A stretch of DNA of 64,000 nt from Onchocerca lupi (taxonomy: Eukaryota > Nematoda > Chromadorea > Rhabditida > Onchocercidae), in contig JAOVVO010000363.1 in NCBI GenBank assembly GCA_028564675.1, positions 16,718 through 80,717 of the forward strand. The letters are read 5' to 3'. Under the pieces are notes generated by a model. It had not been told where the DNA came from and searched no databases. It worked only from the letters and a program-made list of their open reading frames with translations. Below, piece after piece: positions 12,211 to 25,433 of this stretch (positions are counted from its first letter, which is position 1; every line of letters begins with the position of its first letter). Position numbers and translations under genes: made by a program.

Positions 12211-15200
12211 CTAATTCTTTCGAGTTGATATCGGAGTAGCAACAGATGATGTTGCTGCAGCAAGCGATGAAAATGATGACCTACATGACTCCAATGAAGC
12301 CACTGAACCCCTACAATGAGCTATTTTGAAACTACCAAACTAATTAAAGCATTCAAATAAAAAAGCAACGTCAACGAGTTTCAGTATTCTTTTCTTTTTT
12401 TTCCTTTATATTTCCTCAAGCAAAAATAAAATCGCTTGAAGCTAAGGCAATATCATGAGAAACAATATGAAAACCAGTAACTTCGATCGTTTCTGTCTAA
12501 TATGCTGAAATCTTTGGAATTAAGTTTAACTATTTTTCTGTTTCCTGTGAGAAAGAAATGAACACTTAGGATAAATTTCACTATTTCAGAAAAGTAATAG
12601 GATTGAAACATACTGCTTAATAAAATGTATTGGGAATATTATATCTTTAGCCACAATACATGGCCACCATGTTACACTTCTAACGATTCTGATTTACGAG
12701 TGGAAGTAATCTCTTAGTAAATGTGTTCTAGTCGACAATCAAGTGTCACAATATAATCATCTAGGGGTTGCAAGAACCGGAGTAAGATGATAGCTTTCTT
12801 ACAAGATTCAAACAATTTTTCTTACCTAAAATCCAAAGAATCTAATAATTCGTGGTAATACATAATTTTGCACTTGTGACCAGCTAAGGAAAAATCGAAG
12901 GGCTGATTCTGTACTGCTTCGAGATGACGCCACTGTAGAATATAATAACCCGCCTGGGAACAATAGTGAGATCCTTGCATTGAATCGCCCTCTGTGAATT
13001 GCACGGGCTTCTCTTCTAACCTGTAAACTTATGACATCCGAAAGAAAGGAAAAAAAGTATTTGAAGTCCAAAATTCATTCCAATTCCAGAACTACTATCT
13101 AGCAAAACAAAATTAAAAATCTCCTCTAACTTATTAACAAAGGTAATTGTAACTGATTATGGAAAATTAATCGAAAACTCACTTCAAATTCACGCCAATA
13201 GTTAATTTCGGATCACAAAGCAAAACAGAGTTTGTAACAGCACTTCCAATAGCTGCCGTTACTCTTTCAACAGAAGAAAGTACAGAAGGTGAATTTGGTA
13301 TATTGGCCGCTTCTACTTGCTTTTCCGTGTAGTAAATCAAGAATTCACATTCACCCTCAAAATATCAAATTCAAAATTGCACACTAAGCCACAATGCATA
13401 TAATGAGATCAAAGAGTTTTTGGTTAACTTCTTTTTCCACACTATTTAACTCTGTTAACTCCAAAAATTGTTTAGCAATTTCTGCATATTGCTTGATCAC
13501 ATCGATGATCACTATCAATACAGAACTAACAGTAAAAAATTCATCAAGAGAAAAAAAAACCTTTAAAATATCGAAATCCCATGTGAGAACGCATCCCTCA
13601 GCAGTCACCCTGACAATGACTTCATGTGGTGTTCCCTTATAAATATTCGCTGATTGATAAGTTGATTTCAGGACATCGTCTTCTTTTACAGTCTGTGATC
13701 ACATACCATAAATGGCTTTTTTTAAATACACGTAAAATTAGTTCACATAGTAAATAAAATCGCCTTATTAACTTGCCAAATTAAACTTCCATAAAAAATT
13801 TGAATTTAAAACTCTCACCTCTTCTACTGGTTTATATAAGCTCTTGGGAATATGACCACCTTCCGGCGCCATACAGGAGCATGTTCCACCCAAAAATTCT
13901 GGGATATATTGCTGCTCCATGTATTTTCTAAGCTCAGAAATAACCGATTCACCCGCATTTATCATAAATTTTTTTCTTGTATTTTCGTCAATAAATGGTG
14001 AGATCAATGTCCATAAGACTGGAAAGACACGCGGTGCTCGAGCTATCAGAACTAGTCCCATTGTTTCCGGATAATGTGCTTCCGCAACTTCAATTATTCT
14101 TAATAAAGCTTGAATTCCTGGACGCCAGAGATGTCTCATGCTCAGACCTTCCAAATCAACGAGAAGTGTCCATGTGCTGAAATTATCCCATTTCTGCTTG
14201 TTAAAAATGAAAAGAAAAGGCTAGTTTTTTCTAACTTCCGCAAGTTAAATAAAAAAAAAGACTTTTCTTTGAAAAGCAACTTAAGAAGCGAAACTAATCA
14301 ATTAAATTACTTATGAAATGAAATTGCGTACTAAAAATCTGTTTGATATCAAAAACAAGCAAAATTGGATGAAAATGCAAAAAAAAAAAAAAAAGAAGAA
14401 ACAACTCAGAACAACATAACCTTATGGGAGCACCAAGCATTTTTGTAGCCTTAGCCGTTTTAATAAGTCCCTGCTCGATTATTGACAATGTGAATTTCAT
14501 AATTGTTTGCATACCACATGTGCGCAACAAACCTTTTATATCGAGTTTACCCAGACGCAGAACGAATACTGGTCTAATAGTCATATGAAATTTGATAAAT
14601 AGAACAGGTTTCCTGCTTGAGTTGAAATAATTTGAATTTTGCATATGACAAAAGATTTTAACGATTAATTCATTCTTTTATTTTCATGTTAAATAGATAA
14701 TCCTACTTTAGATTCACAGTGAACTTGCTGAAAAAAGTGCTTCTTGGATATGTAAAGCTGTGAAAAATATTCTACCTGCCCTCTTTATCATTATGATGCC
14801 AACAACCAGGAAAAAACTGTTTCAAAATAGGCGGTGCTTCGAACTCTTGCAAAATTTTATCCACATTATGTTGTTTTCGCCATTTAATACTCTTTTGCAC
14901 CATATCACTCGCTCGAGCCACATCGAAATCACGGGCACGTAAAAAACGTAATAAATGAGCATCATTCGGGAGTTTCCCCTGCTAAAAAAACCCACCAAAT
15001 GAATTTTTAATCATTTTTATGCTATTAGTTTTATACCAGCACAATATCAGGTCAGATTCTCACTTTCCCCGAATGCTATCAACAATTTACAGCAAAAAAA
15101 AAAAAAAAAATTATATGGATGTAAGATGTGTATAAACTAAAACTGCCGTCTTCTGTTTACCATGATATATATATATATAGTACCATCAAAAGCAAAATAC

Positions 15201-18057
15201 CATATTATCTTCCAAATTTAGGATATAACACAAATTTTAAATCAAAGCAAACCTTAAGAGTGTCTTGTAGTCCATATTTCAGTTCACAAAGACGACTTTC
15301 TTCTAGAGTATTGAGCTGCCCCAAGAAACGACGAATATATTCCGCTTCCAATCTTGCTTCAGCTATAATAAAATGTAAATCATTCATGTTTCATGATTTC
15401 AATCATAACTAGTACCAGAAGCAAATGTTTTAGTTGTCAATCAAGGCGTGATTCAGAACCTCAGAACAACGCAAATCATTCCAAATAGCAGAATGTGGTT
15501 GATATAGTGATTTAGAAGTTATGAAATAATAAGGCAATGCTAAAATCACGTAGAAAAATATTAAATGCTATGTCGAAATAAAGGTTTCTATAAACATATA
15601 AAAATATCATGCAATTCCAGAAAAATATCAATGACCGAACAAAAAAAATCCTATTTGCAGTTTCGACTGCAACGGAAGAATAAATAAGCATATAGACTTA
15701 TTAACATTTAGCATAAATTGAAGCTGGTGCGTAAAAACGAAGTGACTAAATGAAGTGCTCTTTTTTGAATTACTGATGAATATATGTAATTGAGTCGTAA
15801 GCAGTTTACATTTCAGCAAATGAAGTTAAAATCAAAATGCAACTCACGCCTCTGTACAGTGAAAATGATGATGTAAGTAGCAACTCGTATTTGGAACAAG
15901 TAGTTCTCACTATGTAATAAAATAATGAAGTGGTACCTCAACACCTAATTACGTATGCTACATTCCCCTCACACGATCATGCAACTATGGATAAATATAA
16001 AAAAAATATGGTAAATATTTTTTTATCCTTCAGGTAGCAAAAACTGACAGAATGAAAAAATTCAATCATCTCAGTCTGTATGCCATACTATCACATCCTG
16101 ATCCTTTCCTTTCTTATTCATTTAAAACTGTAACACGAGCAACGACAAAAACTGACAAAAATAAACAAAAAGGATTATGGAAAAAAGATGAAAGATTAGA
16201 TGAGAAGTTATGTTGTCGGAAAAAAAAAAAAAATTATTCGAATCTAAACTCTCAGCAACCGTTGTCCTGATCACAACTTCAGTGACTTAAAGAATATGGA
16301 AGAAAGCCAATCTAGTTTTGCATCCTACGGTAAAATAGAATCAGATATAGTTGTCCAATATAAATAAAACTAAGAACTCCTTTCTTTATTCTCTTGTCTT
16401 TCTTTGTGTTTATGAAAGATAGTAAAGATATAGTTTCGTAAATTTTGCTGGCAATTTTTTCTATTATCACCTATTACTTGAAGTTGACCTCTGACAAATC
16501 TCCAAAGTGATGAAAAATTGGAACTTGACACTGGAAAAATTGTTGGAATTGTATCTAACAAAAACACGAAATTTCAAGAAAAAAAAAAAAAAAACTAATT
16601 CATAAAAACTTACAATCATCAATGGAATTAATTGACTTTCGAGGCAGAGCAATGGACGATTTTTTGGCAAGAGAAAATCTTCGAGTATGAGAAGATGGTT
16701 TACGCTGTTCTTCTACTTTCGTGCCAACTTTCTCTTTTTCCTCTTCATCAGCAAGTCGCGAAATATCAATCGCAGAATCAGATACTGATTCCGTTGCATC
16801 ACTGTAGGGAGGAATAAACGTTACACCATTTTTGATCAATTCATTAATGAAATACTCCAACACCTCCTTTCCCTGAAAAATGAATTTCCGCAAAAAGCAT
16901 CTATCTGAGCTGGGAATGGAAGGGAATCTCATATTTCTCTAAAACATCCAAGTTTTTTCTCAGAAGAGATAAATCATTGAATTTTCAAAAGTGACACCTT
17001 CGAAAGATTAGTTGCATACTGCTTCACTGCCAATTTCTCGACTGTAGATTCAAAACCAAAAAATGATTTAACATCCAATGAGCCACTTTGTTCAAAACAA
17101 GTCCATTCACTGTTTTCGGGATGAACCTACAAAAGACCTACTGTAGCGTAGATATTTTCGTAATTTCGATTCTATTATAGCTCTGGTTGAAAGAAGAATT
17201 TAGGTTTTCAAAAATAAATAATAAATGTAATAAACTGATTATGAAAATTTACTGCTGGATCTAGTAATAATTCAGTAATTAGAATTTGACAATGATATTA
17301 TTTGGTAATTGGAAAATATTTTAGAAGAGCGATATAATAGGAAAATTGTGATAAATAAAAGCGGAAGGCAACACGTACGTAATAAAAACAAGTTTCCTTA
17401 ACATCGATTCTGGTTGTAAATGAAATATTCCTTGCTTCGATGATAAGAGTGCGCTTTCTGCGATCAAGCGAATTTTTTTGTGCAAAATAGACATAATCAA
17501 CACCGGCTATCTGAAAAAATTACCATTAAATTTTGAAAGCTGTGAATACAGTTACCCCAAAAGTAATTAAGCGTCTCATTTTAATGAGAAATTCTAAGAT
17601 AGAATTACTTTTTTGACAAGGTATGGCGCATCGATATTCAGCTGACATTTGCGCTCAATTACTTCTTCCGCACCATCTTCCGAATGATATTCATAAGTAA
17701 TTTCAGAGCCAACAAATATCGGAATTTGGGGACAAGTTGGAAAACGTTTTTCGTATGCCTGAATGGATATTTAAGCATACCAAGCTGTGGTGTTTTTTGT
17801 GTTTTTTGTTCGAAATCTGTCTTCGAACAAAGGTGTATTCATACCACAGTACTTTTTATAAACAGTTCGGAAAATTCTCATCGCATCTCGTACTTCGTGC
17901 CTTGGTGAGTAAAAGCAACACAAAGATTAAAATGGAAGGAGGATATTGTTCCAAGAAAAATGATCCTAACATAACTAGGATAAGAAAAACTAACTGCCAT
18001 CACCATTTCAAATGGATATTTGTATATACGAACAGGACTCTGATAAGTTTGTACCAT
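12211..18057 (-). CDS. SEC14L1: SEC14L1-type lipid-transfer protein (PRELI, CRAL-TRIO, GOLD)
   Basis: Thirteen exons on the minus strand give 718 residues; human SEC14L1 has about 715. Exons: 18057-17995, 17758-17609, 17510-17379, 17126-16998, 16872-16614, 15362-15253, 14978-14776, 14573-14421, 14176-13819, 13692-13561, 13355-13183, 13020-12826, 12310-12211. The PRELI/MSF1 domain covers residues 1 to about 175 (MVQTYQSPVRIYKYPFE, IAGVDYVYFAQKNSL). It is followed by a variable Ser/Glu/Lys-rich linker (to about 245), CRAL-TRIO-N (HLLRFLRARDFD), the CRAL-TRIO lipid pocket (LLVDLEGLSMRHLWRPG, RAPRVFPVLWTLISPF), a GOLD domain (about 520-686; GSHYCSQAGYYILQWR) and a Ser-rich tail starting GSVASLES. 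The family binds phospholipid or other hydrophobic ligands in the cytosol; its exact ligand is not settled. The start codon is supported by homology from residue 1 and by an acceptor 11 bases upstream. Confidence 0.95.
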
Positions 18058-18070
18058 TGTTTATTACCTG
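18058..18070 (-). promoter_or_regulatory. likely trans-splice acceptor of the SEC14L1-type gene
   Basis: On the minus strand ATTTTCAG is followed by GTAATAAACA and then the ATG at 18057. A strong acceptor with an 11-base leader and no coding exon before it fits spliced-leader addition. Whether it is SL1 addition or the end of a 5'-UTR intron cannot be told from sequence alone. Confidence 0.5.
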
Positions 18071-19437
18071 AAAATGATCCTATGCTAAACCAGATATCTG
18101 TTCCACTTCTACATTGAACGCGTGGTTTCAAGTGTATGTGGATATGAATAACACAATTATGCTATTCCAATAAATGAATAAACTACAGAAAATTAGTAGA
18201 GAACGGAATCACTAAAGGATTTATGCATCACTTTAACTAGGTAAATTAGAAAAATATAATTCTTCACAGTAAGATCTACACAGATAGACAACACATTTAA
18301 ATGCATCATGTTATTAACAAAAATAGATAAAAACCAACAGAATATTGTGAGGAATTTGTGCGAACTTATTTGTATGTGGTTGAACGTGTGTGTCTATACA
18401 AAAATGGACGTATTAATGAAATCTTTAAATGCTAATTTAATGATAAGAATAATGCAATCATATTTTTTACTTAACTATAAGCATTCTAATTGCTCCACAT
18501 GTAACAAAATGGAATTTTTACAGTGGGTTTCACTAAATTATTCGTAATAACATTAATTTCTTTATGTATTGAATGCTATAACATTGCGATCTTACAATGT
18601 ACCTGTACTTTTATATCAATATGTAATCCATATCAAACAATACAAAAAAAAAATGAAACCAAGTTTTACAAATTCGGTCAACCAAATTTATTGTAAAGCA
18701 TGGGTTTAAAAACTTGTCACATTTTTGCCGCTTATGCATTATTTGATTTAGTTAGTGGGATTAGGGTCTGATAATTTAACCATGGAAATAAACTGAGTTT
18801 TCCGCTTAATTCTGGTCCATAATTTTGTCTTGATGTTTGCATTTTAATATGTTAATGGTTTCAAATTCGAAAAATCAATTTTAGATCGAAAAAAATCAAA
18901 TGTAAACTGCTTCATCAAATAACTTACTACAGTGAGGAAAATTCGATTCTTCTAAGAGCATCGAGGAAAGGAAAGTTTGTTTTTTATACTCAATGAGTTA
19001 ATGCAAAAAGATTCGAATAAGTCTACGAAAATATGTTAAAGTGATGAGGAAAACTGTAGATGCTACAGCACACTCTGATTAAATATTTATCGCACTCCAA
19101 AAGAGATAGAAATGATTCAAACTGAATTACAATAAAGAAAAAGCAAACAATTTTATCATTTAAAAAGCTCTGCTGAAAAAAAAATATGCGGCAGATTTAA
19201 ATATACTAATTTTCATCTCATCTTTCTTTTTTAAAAGAGAAACTATTGAAAAAAGAGAGTGAAAGAAAAAGAGAACAATGAATCTATTCAAAACCTTACC
19301 TTATATTTATTGTGAGAAATAAATGTATTTTGAAATTTAAAAAGATGATTTTTTCTCGCAAAGATATGGACTGCTCGTAACACTTCCTTAAAATTCTTAA
19401 ATGCACCTCAAGAAAACGATTCATTTAATTATTTCAA

Positions 19438-20045
19438 AGATAGGTATGCACAATACGTCAATCAGAATTTGAATTCTTTGAAAATTTTAAAGCTCATCAG
19501 CTCACCTCCTACCATTCTAAAAAAGATCCTCCTCTAAACTGGCTCTGCCTCTGCATAAATTATTGTTCATAACTTTCCCAACAGTTATTTTTTGCCTGCA
19601 AAGGAATGATGCTCTTTGCCACTTCCAAAATTTAGACTCCCAGTATTTTTTCTAGCCTAAATATAAATAAAAAGAAAAAGCTAGCTTCTCTTTTAATATT
19701 TATTCATCGTCCAACTGAATGTCAGTTACGTCCCAAAAGCAGTATGCACAACACGGGATTTGTCGTATTGTTACTCTTCATATGCGCTTTCTAAATTTGA
19801 ATTTCTCGATTATTCGACAATAATTGACGACTTTGTCTTAACTTTTTTATTTACAGTTACATTTTTAGGCATTAGAAATGTAACTGTAATTTTAAAATGA
19901 ATGGAAAATTAAAATGTGATTTCAATTAATTTCCTCGATTACACGACAATAATTGACGATTTTGACTTTTCTATTTTTTCCTGGTGTTGTTAAAGATAGG
20001 AGGCACAATACATCAATCACAATTTGAATTCTTTGGAAATTTAAA
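19438..20045. repeat. direct repeat pair of about 50 bp
   Basis: Copies at about 19438-19490 and 19995-20045 share GCACAATAC, TCAATCA and AATTTGAATTCTTTG with a few changes. They lie 555 bp apart. The second copy sits inside the MITE-like element at 19808-20234. Confidence 0.75.
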
Positions 20046-20234
20046 AAATTTTCAAACGTTTTTAATGTTTAAAAATGCAACTGTAGTTTTAAAGTAAATG
20101 AAAAATTAAAAATGTAACTGTAATTTCATTCTTAACATTTAAAAATGTAAACTACAATTTCTTTTTTAGTGTTTAAAAAGACAATTGTAATTTCAACAAG
20201 AAAGTCAAAACAAAGTGGTCAATTGTCGTGTAAC
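19808..20234. mobile_element. MITE-like element with terminal inverted repeats
   Basis: The left arm at 19937-19970 starts GATTACACGACAATAATTG. The right arm 20201-20234, read from outside in, starts GTTACACGACAATTGACC; both continue into TTTTGACTT. A second, older left-arm copy lies at 19808-19840 (GATTATTCGACAATAATTG), so the block may be nested or partly duplicated. The interior has several ATGTAACTGTAATTT motifs and no open frame. No convincing target-site duplication is seen, so the superfamily is not assigned. Confidence 0.55.
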
Positions 20235-21503
20235 AATGGGAATCATACAAAGAATAACAATATGACAAATATAGTGAATTCGAGTAATTACGGAAATGGA
20301 TATGGGATATCGGTACTAAATTATCAAAGGCGAAAATATGGATAAAAGTATAGCTTGTGTTTAATCTTAGTCCTGACAAAAACAAGCAAGAAAAAGTCAG
20401 ATCCACTAAGACTACATCAAACTATCCGAATAGTAAGTACCACCAGTTAAATTTCCAAGAACAGGGTCATTTTGACAGAGAGCATGATGAAAAACTTAAT
20501 CCCATCCGATCTTTTTAGTACTTGAAGAATTTGTCAGCGAAATGAATGATGATGTCGCAGTGTTGCATTTAGGCAGTCGCTATTGGATGTATTCTATGAT
20601 AGACCAGTAACTTGAAGTTATGATAATTACTGGACATCTGTAGATTATATTTTGCTTTAACCTTAGCTAATACAAAAAACTTGCCTGACACAGTGAACAT
20701 ACGCCAAAGAATGTTCAAATGTAATGTGAGATTAGTTACTCTAAAACCATGCCATTATGCATGAAATGAAATTTTACACAGTTATGGCATACAGTACGAC
20801 AGCTAGTAATCAAACTATGGATAAAAAAGAAAAGAGTATACGTCTGCTACTGGAAAGCAAAGTTAATGACAAAACATGACTGTATACTCCCGTAATCATG
20901 TATTTCACATGAAGCCTGCTAAAAATGTTGAGAAACCTAACTTACAGCTATAACTCGCAAACATTTATCTGTGTTCGCTGATCTACGGTCAACGTGAATC
21001 AACTGCATAAAATAAATTACGGCTCAGGCCACAAAGTGCTGGAGAGGGAGACTGAGTTGTGTGAGTTGGCTTGGTATTTAGTTGGAAATGTAGGTTGGGT
21101 GGAATTATGAGGGCTTTAAATTCCACCTAAAATTGTTTGACTTCTCATTGGAATGACAATATACTGAATATAACCCTGTTTCTACAACGCTGACAATGTC
21201 GTGCAAAAAACTTGAAGAGCTTGTTTATTTATGGTGATTGCGATTAGCCTTTAGTCTGAAACGGATCATTTTCATGAATTCAGTACGATTTTTTTTTCTC
21301 TTACTTCTCTTCCTTATATCTTTGCGAAATGTTCAATGGATATTTTTATTAATTACAAATCTTTATTAGTAACATATCCACTTATCTACATACAGAGAGA
21401 TATAAATATTTTATCCGGTACATAAGAACGTGAAGGACCTTAGACCTGTCTTGTGATTTTTAATCAATGAAAAGGTCTAACATATAGGCATTTCTTGAGC
21501 CTA

Positions 21504-23924
21504 ATGAGAAGGGCATCTCACGTGTTATTTAACACCTTCAATCAGGTATGCGCACGTTCAATTTTCTATTTTTTTCTTTAATAAATGTCTTTTAAAACGT
21601 GAAAACTATCAATTTTTACTGTTGGCTTGTTGTTTATATCAAATTCAAGTCGATTGAATTGGAATCATTTTTATATCATTTTCTAAAAAACTGCTATTCA
21701 TAAATTTTGTTAACTTAGCTTCGGTAATGTTTACAGGATTTCGGCTGTTTCGTATGTGGACTGGATGATGGTTTTCGGATTTATAACACCGATCCGTTGA
21801 AGCAAAATTTTGATGAAAAAATGAATGGTGGTATTGGAGCAGTGGAAATGTTATTTCGCTGTAATTATGTAGCACTTGTTGGCGGGGGTATAACACCTGC
21901 TTTTTCAACAAATAAAGGTTTTTGTTTTGTTTCCGTACAAAGAATAGTGAAGGATGCATTTCTCGACAAATAATATTCTGGAGTTGCTTGTTTGCAGTAG
22001 TAATTTGGGATATTATTAATCATAAAGAAGTGGTTCAGTTAGAGATGAATAGTGATGTGCGAGCAGTACGTTTACGTCGTGATCGTATTGTAGTGGTTCT
22101 GGACACATCCGTTCATATTTTTAGGTTAGTTCTATGATCCTTCTCTTAACGTATATAAGTTATGGTGTCTGAAATAAAGAATAAACAGTATTTCAGATTG
22201 CTTTTTATATCAGGCTTATTATGATTTCTTTCACTTTAACTATGAATCATTTTTCACTCAGTAGCTGAATGCATCGGTTTAAGACTTTGCAAAAAAAAAA
22301 AAAAAAAAGAAACTGATTGAGAAGGTTTGTGAAATAGTCGCATTGTTAACATTGTATAAGACTCTTTAATTATTTGGGTGAAACACTGGATAGAAATCCC
22401 ATGAAGTCATATGTTTTTTTTTTCAAAGTTTTTTTTCTTCTCTTTTTATTTTTGAAATAAATTGTATGTCGTTTTTCACTTTCTTTTTTTTAACAGATTA
22501 ATCGTTTGTACTTACAATATATGTATATGTGGAATCTTGGGAACATAAGTTGTTCATTTTGTTCCTTACAGTTTCACAGATCAACCTGAAAAATTGCAAG
22601 TATATGATTCAAGTAGAAATCCACGTGGAATATGTTGCTTGTGTCCAGCATCGGAGAATTCTCTTCTTGCTTTTCCTGCACCTTCTTCATCGTCTGCAGT
22701 TTGCTGTTTGACATTGGCTGAACCAGATGCTCCACCTAGAATAATCAATGCCCATCAAAGGCCGTTATCTGCTATTGCACTTAACCTTACTGGTAAAGTA
22801 CTCTTTCGAAAGATGAATTCATTTGTTTTGCTAGGTATCCGAATAGTTTTTGGACCTAACAGTGAAAGGTTGCCAATGAGAATAAATATGCATTATGGAA
22901 TATTAGATAAAAATTATGTTGCGTGATTAGTTCGAGATAATTTTCCTCCAGTAACTTTTGCACTGTGCGTTTTGTTTGCACGAATCTCTAAATGCAGAGT
23001 AAGAAAAAAATTACTAGTGTAATATGTCTTCTATTACAGGAGAACAATTGGCTACATCTTCTGAAAAAGGCACCATAATAAGGATTTTTGACACCAAAAC
23101 TTGTCTTCTATTAAAAGAATTACGGCGCGGGACAAATCCTGCTTCTATATTTTGGTATCATTTAAATTTTTTACTTTCAAGTTTTAATTTGGAAACCTGT
23201 GAAATTTGACAGAACACTGAACATACTTTTTGTTTCCAGTATAAGTTTCTCGACAGATTCGACGATGCTGTGCGTATCCAGCAATCATCATACTGTTCAT
23301 TTGTTTTCTTTGGCAATGAAGAAGAAAAAAGTGTATGTTTTTGTGATTAGTAATTTCTACGGACTAACTATTTTGCATTTGTTTTATAGACATTTGGCAG
23401 CATATGTTTTGAAAATAACTATCTTTTCTGTTTTTTCTTTTCAAAAGTTTTTTCAGCCCACTCAGCAAACTAAGTTTTTCTGGTGAAGTCAGCGTCTCAC
23501 GTTTTCGATTACCTTTTCCTTCTAAAGACAAGGACTTCTGCATTTGCGCTTTTGGGCCGCAGCCCGACTCTGTTATTGGTTAAAAGTCTTTTCATTAATT
23601 GAATCTTTCTTAAGGCATCTTTGAACTATCAATCAAAATACTGGAAACAATTGAATTTCGTTGAGCCCAAGAAATCTCTTGTAATTTGTAACTTTCCAAT
23701 TTAATTGGTTTCAAGCATTTTAATTATATGAGTTTTTTTTTTTTCTTTTTTTTTTTTTTAACACCTAATCTGGGTTTTGTCGATTTGTATTCCTTGAAAC
23801 AGTTGATTCGCAAAAGCTTTGGCATTTTCAGTGGTCTCGTCCGATGGAAGTTATTGCAAATTCAATTTTTATTCAGAACGGAGTGAGTGCACACGACAAA
23901 CTTGTTCACTGTATTTGGAAATAA
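21504..23924 (+). CDS. epg-6: WIPI3/WDR45B-type autophagy protein (EPG-6 family)
   Basis: A seven-bladed beta-propeller that binds PI3P on the phagophore and acts in autophagosome formation. Exons: 21504-21545, 21737-21917, 21998-22124, 22572-22792, 23040-23154, 23240-23332, 23457-23578, 23803-23924. They give 340 residues (human WDR45B 344). The protein starts MRRASHVLFNTFNQ, then GCFVCGLDDGFRIYNTDPL and MLFRCNYVALVGGG. It has LRRDRIVVVLD, INAHQRPLSAIALN and SEKGTIIRIFDT. The lipid-binding motif of the family is present as LRRG at about residues 218-221. Similarity is closer to WIPI3 than to WIPI4 (the LRRDRIVVVLD and NSLLAFP blocks). The C-terminus after CICAFG is less conserved. The last exon contains an in-frame donor-like GTGAGT at 23883, so another terminal exon is possible. 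Confidence 0.93.
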
Positions 23925-23951
23925 CCAGTGATTCTTAAGCCATATATACAG

Positions 23952-23960
<9 letters not shown>

Positions 23961-23994
<34 letters not shown>
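23961..23994 (+). repeat. T34 homopolymer
   Basis: Thirty-four T in a row, about 37 bases after the EPG-6 stop codon. Similar shorter T runs precede acceptors elsewhere in the window. It is probably slippage-prone low-complexity DNA and its exact length is likely unreliable. Confidence 0.9.
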
Positions 23995-23997
<3 letters not shown>

Positions 23998-24925
23998 TAG
24001 TCTCTAAGATAACGGTGGCTCAATAAACTTGTGAGCAACTTAGTATGTTTCATTCCAATACTTTAAAACAAATCTTGTTACTTCTTCTTCGACGTTGATG
24101 TCTTTCAGTTTTTTTGCTGTCTTCCGCATCGTTTGAAAATTAATTGCTTTGTATGTTTTCATGAGAGTAGTCCTGGGTGGATGGTTTACTAAAGGCATTT
24201 AACTTTATTGTGGTTTCGTATTACTGTTTTTCATTTATATAATATATTATTCTCCATATGTGTTTTATAATGTGCTATAACTATAATAGAAATAATAGGT
24301 TTCATTGCATATGTTGTCTATCCGAATGTTTTCCTTCGACAACTCTTTCATGGTTAAGATATTGCGGGGAAATTTCCTTTTTCATAAATTCATTACTTAC
24401 GTATCGAATTTTTGCAGCAGATTGCATTTGGCTTAACCTTCCCTTCGATGATTCATTTAAATTTCTCTTTTTTAACGTAAATCTTTTATTCGTTCTATTC
24501 ATCAATCTCCATTTGATGTTATGTTTAAATCAGAAATATCTTTGTCGCATTAGTTCAGACCATTCTGACATCTGCTGATCTTCAAGAAAGTTCATTTTAT
24601 TGATGATACCAAGTCAACTGTAACGAATTGTTTCTGCTACTCTATTATTGTAGCATATTTTCAGCTTCTCGAAAAAATGGAAAGGTGACAACTATGAAGG
24701 TGAGGCTGGGCCAGGGTTTATTTTCGACTTCTTTGAGGGAAATTTTACAGTCCACGTGGCTATCGCTCGCTAGAATTTATTAGTTCAATTCCTCCCTTTC
24801 CTGAAGATAGGTTGTGGTGCACTTTTATTTCGTCAGGAAGATATTGAAATCCATTCGTATTATTACTGAATTATGAAATATTGTATGTTCTTTCTTCTCT
24901 CTAGACTTTAGCATTCCTCATCTAG

Positions 24926-25094
24926 GGTTCACCAGTATGAACGTCTTGGCACAACTCATGACCAAGATAAAATATTCCTGAGAGTTACAAATCTATCGCA
25001 AGCTAGGGGTGACAACATCAATCCGCGGATTAGTGTCGTCAGTTACCACAAAATATTTGCTGGCCGTGAAATACCGCACGGATTTGAAGGATAG
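24926..25094 (+). CDS. candidate terminal exon, family unknown
   Basis: After an acceptor-like CATCTAG, 55 codons are open to TAG at 25092. They read HQYERLGTTHDQDKIFLRV and later RISVVSYHKIFAGREIP, which looks protein-like in an AT-rich region. A rival acceptor at 24903 opens a second frame (FSIPHLGFTSMNVLAQLM) over the same bases. Short coding-like pieces upstream (SRKNGKVTTMK at about 24662-24700, followed by GTGAGG) could be earlier exons. No family is recognised. Confidence 0.3.
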
Positions 25095-25433
25095 ATTGAA
25101 AATATCCAGTAATGATTCGAGCAGTTATGGGGTTTCATATTTATGTTTGTGCATTGAGGACATTTTGGTAGATGACTTCTGAGTCAATATCCAACGCTAA
25201 CATATCCTATGAAATGTACTTGGGTTGAGTAATGTTGTTTATATTGGTCGTCATTCCTATACCAATACCTATTCTTTTGCGAATATAGCACCTTAGAAAT
25301 TGTGATTTTAGAAAGATAAACTGTATAGTAAATCCAAAATTTCATTACATTTGAATACAGTGACTTGAAGTAGCTGCTACATTATGGTGTATGCTAAAAC
25401 AATTTATTTCAAATTGTATACTTATATAGTTTG

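Larger units (their letters stand above)
18071..21503. other. divergent intergenic region with repeats
   Basis: About 3.4 kb between the 5' ends of the SEC14L1-type and EPG-6 genes, so it should hold both promoters. No TATA box or other promoter element stands out. The middle part (19438-20234) holds repeated and inverted sequences listed separately. No coding exon is recognised. Confidence 0.5.

Noticed and set aside
13394..13642. 82-codon + strand frame
   Set aside because: It overlaps the minus-strand GOLD-domain exon 13561-13692 of the SEC14L1-type gene and the intron beside it, and has no splice or homology support.
23941..23994. T34 tract as a possible retroposon tail
   Set aside because: No retroposed gene body or target-site duplication flanks it, and T runs are common before acceptors in this window.
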